64,000 nucleotides of DNA from the NCBI GenBank assembly GCA_016714365.1, contig JADJNH010000005.1, positions 2,146,501 to 2,210,500 of the forward strand. Direction: 5' to 3'. A program made the translations under genes and the position numbers. Shown piece after piece: positions 59,355-64,000 of the stretch (positions are counted from its first letter, which is position 1; every line of letters begins with the position of its first letter). Below the pieces are notes generated by a model. The model was not told the origin of the DNA. It made no database searches and saw only the letters and a list, made by a program, of their open reading frames with translations. This stretch comes from Candidatus Vicinibacter affinis. GTDB taxonomy: Bacteria > Bacteroidota > Bacteroidia > Chitinophagales > Saprospiraceae.

Positions 59355-60506
59355 TTATTTTGGTTGGAGCGATGAGGGATCTTCATTTTTGTTTTCCAGA
59401 TTTTGCAGCAATTCTACCAGAATACCAGACTCATTATCCCAAACCAAAACATTCGCAGCTTGTTGGCAGGCAAGAAACATTTGATGATAGAGAGTAGGAT
59501 CTTCTAAGGATTTCACTGAAGCTGAAATTTCTTCCGGGGTACATTCCGACAGTAGAATTCCAACAGGATATTCTGCTATCAGATTTTGATATTCCGGAAA
59601 GTTCATGTGAAGAGTGGGTAACCCTGCCTGAATGTAGTCAAAGGTTTTATTGGCCAGGGAATAGTAATAATTCAAACTCTTGCCTTCCAACAAATTGATC
59701 CCAATTAGTGCTTTGGTATTTAGTAATGCAAGTTCTTCAGGTGTTAACTTTCCAAAGAATTTTATCCGGGCTCCTAAATTAAGCTTTTCTGCAAGTTTAT
59801 GTAGTTGATCAGAGATGTCCCCGTCTCCCGCAATCCAACACTCATATTCAGGCAGTGAAAGCATGGCTTCAATCATTAATTCCAGGCCTCTGCCTATATT
59901 TAAAACCCCTTGATACCAAATCACTTTTGGTCGATCAGTGTAAGTATTCGGAAAGATTTTCTTGGTTGGTAGATTCCTGATTGAATGAAATTTTACTTTA
60001 TATTTTTTGCTCAGTACTTCAGATAAGATGGGAGCTACAGACAAACATAAATCAGCATTAGCCGTTCCCCAATGGATAATATTTGACCATGTTTTGCGAA
60101 TGAATTTTTTATCAATTATTTCAGGGCTTTCTTCAAAAAATTCATGGGCGTCAAAAATGAGTTTGCCCCTTTTAATTTTTTTGAAGACCGTTGAAGCCAA
60201 TAAGGTGTCTGCATCTACCGCATAGACCCAGTTTGGTGAGAGGCCCATCAATTTCCATAGCAACCGAATATTGTACTCCGAATAAAAAAGAAATGAAGAT
60301 TGGAACCAGGTGGATATGAGGATTAAAGTGATGGCCGGATGCTCAAAGGAGTAGCGATCTGTTATTGATTTTTTTATGGAGGATTTGGACCTGTATAGAA
60401 TGGTTACCCGGTATCCGAGTTCCACCAATGTGTTGGAAACCCTTTGCAGTCGTTGGTCAAATCCAATGTCGGAAGTGGTGGTAATACAAATTGAAATGGG
60501 TTTCAA
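59355..60506 (-). CDS. Family 4-type glycosyltransferase
   Basis: A 383-residue GT-B glycosyltransferase. The N-terminal domain shows TTTSDIGFDQRLQRVSNTL and GYRVTILYR; the C-terminal domain has VIWYQGVLNIGRGLELMIEA and the acceptor EX7E-like region SLANKTFDYIQAGLPTL, typical of GT4 enzymes. Substrate unknown; the neighbours give no strong hint. The start is TTG at 60506 because no ATG occurs before the first beta strand. The gene starts 17 bases after the peroxidase gene stop, so the two are probably co-transcribed. Confidence 0.85.
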   Translation of the reverse strand: MKPISICITTTSDIGFDQRLQRVSNTLVELGYRVTILYRSKSSIKKSITDRYSFEHPAITLILISTWFQSSFLFYSEYNIRLLWKLMGLSPNWVYAVDADTLLASTVFKKIKRGKLIFDAHEFFEESPEIIDKKFIRKTWSNIIHWGTANADLCLSVAPILSEVLSKKYKVKFHSIRNLPTKKIFPNTYTDRPKVIWYQGVLNIGRGLELMIEAMLSLPEYECWIAGDGDISDQLHKLAEKLNLGARIKFFGKLTPEELALLNTKALIGINLLEGKSLNYYYSLANKTFDYIQAGLPTLHMNFPEYQNLIAEYPVGILLSECTPEEISASVKSLEDPTLYHQMFLACQQAANVLVWDNESGILVELLQNLENKNEDPSSLQPK

Positions 60507-60523
60507 CTTTCTTGAATCTAAGT

Positions 60524-61861
60524 TTATTGACAGCCCAGCTGAAGTTTACTGAGTTTGTCGGCATTGGGAAAACAGAAACCCGAAGGTACAGATTTGGGTT
60601 CATATCTTTTGAGATCAGGGTCATGCAGTCCATTTTCAATAAAATCCGTCAACGCCATAATATCTTCTTCTTGAAGCATTAAAGGGACAAATTGAGCAGC
60701 AAGGTTTTGTTTTGGAACCTTCTGGTTTTCAGGAATCGCTTTGTTTTTATATCTGATGATTTCCTCGACTGAGCAGAAGCTCCCACCATGTCCTAAGAAT
60801 CCGGCATCTTTAAGATTGTATAATTGAGGGACTTTAAAACAAAACATGTCTGCTTCTTTTTTGGTAAAACCCCCTCTTCCTAAACGATGGTCATCAGAAC
60901 TGTCCTTTAAAATTACCGAATTAACATCAAAATCGTTCATGCCCAATGCATAAAATTTCATAGAATTCAAGGCCGGTCCCGAATGACAAGAATAACATTT
61001 TGCTTGACCAAAAAACAGATAAGCCCCTTTAATCTGGGTCTCATTTAGGGCTGAGCTGTCTCCTCTGAGCCATCGTTGAAAAGGGGCTTTATTGGTGAGG
61101 ACAACCCTCTCGTAAGCAGCAATGGCCTTAGCCATGCTTATTCGCCGGTATTTGAGATTTGGGTCTACACCTGTAAAAGCGCTGTCAAATAAAGCCTGGT
61201 AAATAGTTTTGGTAACCAACTCAGGACTCATGCGCATGCCATGTGCTTCAAGAGCAATGCGAGCCTGTGTTTCAACCCCTTGCATACCCAGCCGGTTGAG
61301 TTCAGTAAAACTTCCTTTGGGCCATAAACTATCGGTCCCTCCATTTGGGCCGGTAGCACCGAACTTTCCGCTCCAGAGTTGAACTTCCTGATAGGCACAG
61401 TTGACGATGCTGGGTGTGCGAATCATTTGTACATCCATCTCCGAAGAATCACAAAGTGGATGTTTGTGTCTGGTAAAACCAAATCCCCGGCCACCACCTG
61501 CTATGCTTTGAATGATGCCGGCTTGAAAACCCGCCTCCGCAAAATGACAGGTGGCGCAGGAAAATGTTCTCGCAGCTGCCGAGCACTTAGGATTAAATGA
61601 GATGGCCGGATCAAAGAAAAGGAATTTTCCAAGTTCCACTTTCGCAGATGTAATGGGATTGGAACTGTCTTGGGGGATGAGTTTGAAATCTTCTGAATCG
61701 GGCAGGATATAAAAATCCAGGTTTTTGGTTGGTGCCAGATTTATCAATAATTTTTTTAGATCCCGGGCACTTTGCAATTTGGCTGATTCCACTTGCTTGC
61801 ATTGAATCAAGCTGAAAGACAGGAGACAACAATAAAAATAATAATCAATCGCTTTTAACAC
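60524..61861 (-). CDS. Di-heme cytochrome c peroxidase family lipoprotein
   Basis: A 445-residue CCP/MauG-family protein that carries two c-type hemes and probably reduces hydrogen peroxide in the periplasm. Heme motifs are CATCH (C102 to H106) and CYSCH (C289 to H293). The start is GTG, followed by a signal with a lipobox-like SLIQC (C21), so it is likely anchored by lipid. Blocks such as KVELGKFLFFDPAIS and TPSIVNCAYQ are family marks. It is a single-copy orphan here, followed by a glycosyltransferase gene; a -7 box sits 5 bases before the start. Confidence 0.9.
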   Translation of the reverse strand: MLKAIDYYFYCCLLSFSLIQCKQVESAKLQSARDLKKLLINLAPTKNLDFYILPDSEDFKLIPQDSSNPITSAKVELGKFLFFDPAISFNPKCSAAARTFSCATCHFAEAGFQAGIIQSIAGGGRGFGFTRHKHPLCDSSEMDVQMIRTPSIVNCAYQEVQLWSGKFGATGPNGGTDSLWPKGSFTELNRLGMQGVETQARIALEAHGMRMSPELVTKTIYQALFDSAFTGVDPNLKYRRISMAKAIAAYERVVLTNKAPFQRWLRGDSSALNETQIKGAYLFFGQAKCYSCHSGPALNSMKFYALGMNDFDVNSVILKDSSDDHRLGRGGFTKKEADMFCFKVPQLYNLKDAGFLGHGGSFCSVEEIIRYKNKAIPENQKVPKQNLAAQFVPLMLQEEDIMALTDFIENGLHDPDLKRYEPKSVPSGFCFPNADKLSKLQLGCQ

Positions 61862-61865
61862 CTTA

Positions 61866-61873
61866 CAAAAATA
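61866..61873 (-). promoter_or_regulatory. Bacteroidota -7 box at the peroxidase start
   Basis: Minus-strand TATTTTTG fits TAnnTTTG and ends 5 bases before the GTG, so a leaderless transcript would result. The signal peptide leaves no room for a later start. Confidence 0.4.
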
Positions 61874-62042
61874 GACTATTTGTTACTTAAGTTAGGGGAG
61901 GAGCAGCATAAAGTATGCCATTGAATGAAGATGTATGCCAACCTAGATGGATGAATGGCAAAGCGAAATAAAATAATGATATATTTACCCATCAAAATAA
62001 GTTGCTTCCTTCCTTTGTAGATTTTTAAATAAAATTACAACT

Positions 62043-63365
62043 ATGTCTGTTCAAAAGTTAAATGCCTTTTCATTGACCATGATTGTAATTGGGTTGGTTA
62101 TTGGGATGGGAATCTTCAGAACTGCCTCTGATGCTGCAAAGGCTGCAATAAATCCGGAAGTTTTTTTTACTGCCTGGGTACTGGGGGGATTGGTTGCTCT
62201 TTGTGGAGCACTCACCTATGCTGAAATAGGATCCAGATATCCCGTCACAGGAGGTTACTATAAGGTATTTTCTTATGCTTACCATCCGTCTATAGCATTT
62301 GCATTAAATTGTGTGATCATTATTTCTAATGCAGCTTCCCTTGCCGGAGTTGCCTTAATTGGGAGTGATTATCTTGCATCCGTAGTGGCCCCGGGAGGCA
62401 TGACAGATGTTGGTAAATCACTCATAGCCATTACAGCTATTCTCTTGTTTTATGGGGTGAATCTGATGGGACTCAAAATGAGTTCAACCACTCAGAATGT
62501 CCTGATGCTTATCAAAATCAGTTTGCTTCTTCTCATTATCTCTTCCATTTTTTTATTGGCGCCATCCATTCAAACGGTGCATGAAACGGTTGCGCCAGTG
62601 AAGCCCATGGATTTTCTTCAATCAATAGGACTCGCCTTGGTAGCAATTTGCTTTACCTATGGAGGGTATCAACAGACCATTAATTTTGGAGAAGAAGTAG
62701 ACAATGCGCGTAAGACTGTTCCCAGAGGGATTGTTACCGGAATTCTGATAGTCATTACCTTGTATTTATTGACCAATTATGCCTACTACAAGATAATTGG
62801 TTTTGATCAGCTAAAAGAGGCCAGAGGGATTGCTTCCATCATTGGAGAAAAATTATTTGGGCCTTTGGGAAAGACTATTTTTTCTTTACTATTATTCACT
62901 GCAGTGTTAGCCTACGTAAATGTTTTGTTGTTGTCAAATCCGAGAGTCATGTATGCAATGGCTGATGATCAAATACTTCCACAAATTTTTAAAAAGAAAT
63001 ATGGCGCACATGAAGTATTGACGGTCAGTCTGACCGCTTTCACAGTGTTGACTATTATAATTCTTTTTTACGCCAATACTTTTGATCGCATACTCGGATT
63101 TGTCATGTTTCTGGACAGTATTGGAATGGTGAGTTCAGCTGCGGCATTGTTTTATTTAAGACGTAAAACCCAGCACTTAAATGGAACGGGGATTTATCAG
63201 ATGAAATGGTTTCCAGTTCCTACACTTTTTTTTATTGCGGCCTATTTATTTGTAAGTGGATCCATAGTTTTAAACACACCCATGATGGCATTGATTGGCA
63301 CCCTGGTTTTTGTGGTATTTTTAATTTTATTTTTTATCGTTCAAAAAAGCAGAAAGGTTAGTTAA
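62043..63365 (+). CDS. APC family amino-acid permease
   Basis: A 440-residue inner-membrane transporter with 12 predicted helices. The N-terminal helix 1 motif IGLVIGMGIFRTASDAAKA has the unwound G-x-G segment of the APC fold, and NFGEEVDNARKTVPRGIV is the conserved loop of the AAT/LAT subgroups. The substrate is an amino acid, but which one is not determined. The next gene is a Cys/Met-metabolism PLP enzyme on the same strand 74 bases later, so import of a sulphur amino acid is possible. It is divergent from the peroxidase gene. Confidence 0.9.
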   Translation: MSVQKLNAFSLTMIVIGLVIGMGIFRTASDAAKAAINPEVFFTAWVLGGLVALCGALTYAEIGSRYPVTGGYYKVFSYAYHPSIAFALNCVIIISNAASLAGVALIGSDYLASVVAPGGMTDVGKSLIAITAILLFYGVNLMGLKMSSTTQNVLMLIKISLLLLIISSIFLLAPSIQTVHETVAPVKPMDFLQSIGLALVAICFTYGGYQQTINFGEEVDNARKTVPRGIVTGILIVITLYLLTNYAYYKIIGFDQLKEARGIASIIGEKLFGPLGKTIFSLLLFTAVLAYVNVLLLSNPRVMYAMADDQILPQIFKKKYGAHEVLTVSLTAFTVLTIIILFYANTFDRILGFVMFLDSIGMVSSAAALFYLRRKTQHLNGTGIYQMKWFPVPTLFFIAAYLFVSGSIVLNTPMMALIGTLVFVVFLILFFIVQKSRKVS

Positions 63366-63439
63366 GGCAACAATTTCAAGGTAGCACGAAATGGATTCGG
63401 CCATAATCTTCAATTTACACAGATTCAATTTTAACCAAG

Positions 63440-64000
63440 ATGAATGTATCGTATATAATTAATGAGTTGGGAGAGGAGCGGGAGAATTATTTTCAAGCCA
63501 TCGCTCCACCAATAGTGCAGACGAGCAATTTTGCTTTTAGAACGGTGGAGGAAATGCGGGAAAGATTTAAAGATGAATACAGTGGGTATTTGTATTCACG
63601 AGGGTTGAATCCAACGGTGGACATCCTTAGAAAAAAGTTGGCAGCGCTTGATGGGGCAGAAGATGCTTTGGTATTTAATTCCGGGGCGGCAGCCATTTAT
63701 TCTGCAATAGTTCCATTTGTACAAAAAGGAGATCATATAATTTCAGTCGCAGCACCTTACACCTGGGCGCAAAAATTATTTGATCAGCATCTTCCAAGAT
63801 TCGGGGTAACTACTACTTATGTGGATGCAAGAGATTCGAAAAATATTTGGGATGCAGTCAATGACAGTACCCGCATCATTTATCTGGAGTCACCTAATAG
63901 CTGGGATTTTGCGATACAAGATTTGAGGGCTATTGCGATGGAAGCTAAAAAAAGAAATATTCTTACGGTGGTGGATAATTCTTATTGCAGTCCAATTTAT
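63440..64000 (+). CDS. Cys/Met-metabolism PLP-dependent enzyme, 3' part missing
   Basis: The first 187 codons of an enzyme of the cystathionine gamma-synthase/methionine gamma-lyase family (fold type I PLP). Visible are PPIVQTSNFAF, the YSRGLNPTVDILRKKLAALDGAEDAL stretch (split here: YSRGLNPTVDIL, KKLAALDGAEDAL) with the tyrosine-arginine pair that binds PLP phosphate from the neighbouring subunit, FNSGAAAIYSA, YLESPNSWDF and VVDNSYCSP with the PLP-ring aspartate. The PLP lysine lies beyond the window. Whether it is a synthase, a beta-lyase or a gamma-lyase cannot be decided. Confidence 0.9.
   Translation, partial: MNVSYIINELGEERENYFQAIAPPIVQTSNFAFRTVEEMRERFKDEYSGYLYSRGLNPTVDILRKKLAALDGAEDALVFNSGAAAIYSAIVPFVQKGDHIISVAAPYTWAQKLFDQHLPRFGVTTTYVDARDSKNIWDAVNDSTRIIYLESPNSWDFAIQDLRAIAMEAKKRNILTVVDNSYCSPIY

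Overview
The window is chromosomal DNA from a Bacteroidota bacterium, probably a Saprospiraceae-like member of the Saprospirales/Chitinophagales side of the phylum. The evidence is a PorT homologue, a GldA-GldF-GldG gliding-type ABC transporter, several secreted proteins ending in type IX secretion (T9SS) C-terminal sorting domains, DUF3098 between ftsX and uppP, a BamA-independent set of envelope lipoproteins, and repeated TAnnTTTG elements (the Bacteroidota -7 promoter box) just upstream of many starts. No phage, insertion sequence transposase, CRISPR array, rRNA or tRNA gene was seen. The one stable RNA is a complete tmRNA gene.

Layout. 1-1684 (minus): lpxB (cut by the window edge), a small membrane protein and surE, overlapping. 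1758-10661 (plus): holA, then a giant lipoprotein alpha-2-macroglobulin with an intact thioester motif and its usual partner pbpC. 10773-15125: topA, pepT (minus), a DCC-family thiol oxidoreductase. 15181-15677: tmRNA followed by a second copy of its last bases, which looks like an old integration site. 15959-21105: two tandem paralogous T9SS cargo proteins. 21226-23431: a potassium channel-like protein and an S41 peptidase. 23466-27015 (minus): a small lipoprotein and a large T9SS cargo with dockerin-like and cohesin-like parts. 27176-30348: ychF, acpH-like gene, porT and menG/ubiE. 30536-34440: gyrA and a TPR protein.

34559-36277 is the accessory spot: a structured repeat of about 113 bp occurs three times, twice inside a 180-bp tandem unit and once on the far side of an AT-rich orphan gene. 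36361-43712 holds an M23 peptidase (minus) and a tight operon alaS - small membrane protein - Gfo/Idh oxidoreductase - lipoprotein - sugar-phosphate transferase. 43822-45562: pdhB and another AT-rich orphan. 45790-50793: a divergent pair, a TPR/PD40/SPOR protein and a subtilisin-like T9SS cargo protease. 50854-59308 (minus): a zinc-dependent phospholipase/nuclease-like protein and a long operon-like run ftsX-DUF3098-uppP-truB-gldA-gldF-gldG-DUF4340. 59355-61861 (minus): glycosyltransferase and di-heme peroxidase lipoprotein. 62043-64000: amino-acid permease and a Cys/Met-metabolism PLP enzyme cut by the window end.

Most of the window is a housekeeping and cell-envelope backbone: lipid A, peptidoglycan synthesis and recycling of its lipid carrier, cell division, protein secretion through T9SS and the cargo that uses it. 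The unusual material is in four places: the duplicated tmRNA 3' end, the mosaic tandem cargo paralogues, the 113-bp structured repeats around an orphan gene, and the AT-rich coiled-coil orphan after pdhB. I did not find a clear new multi-gene defence or metabolic system.
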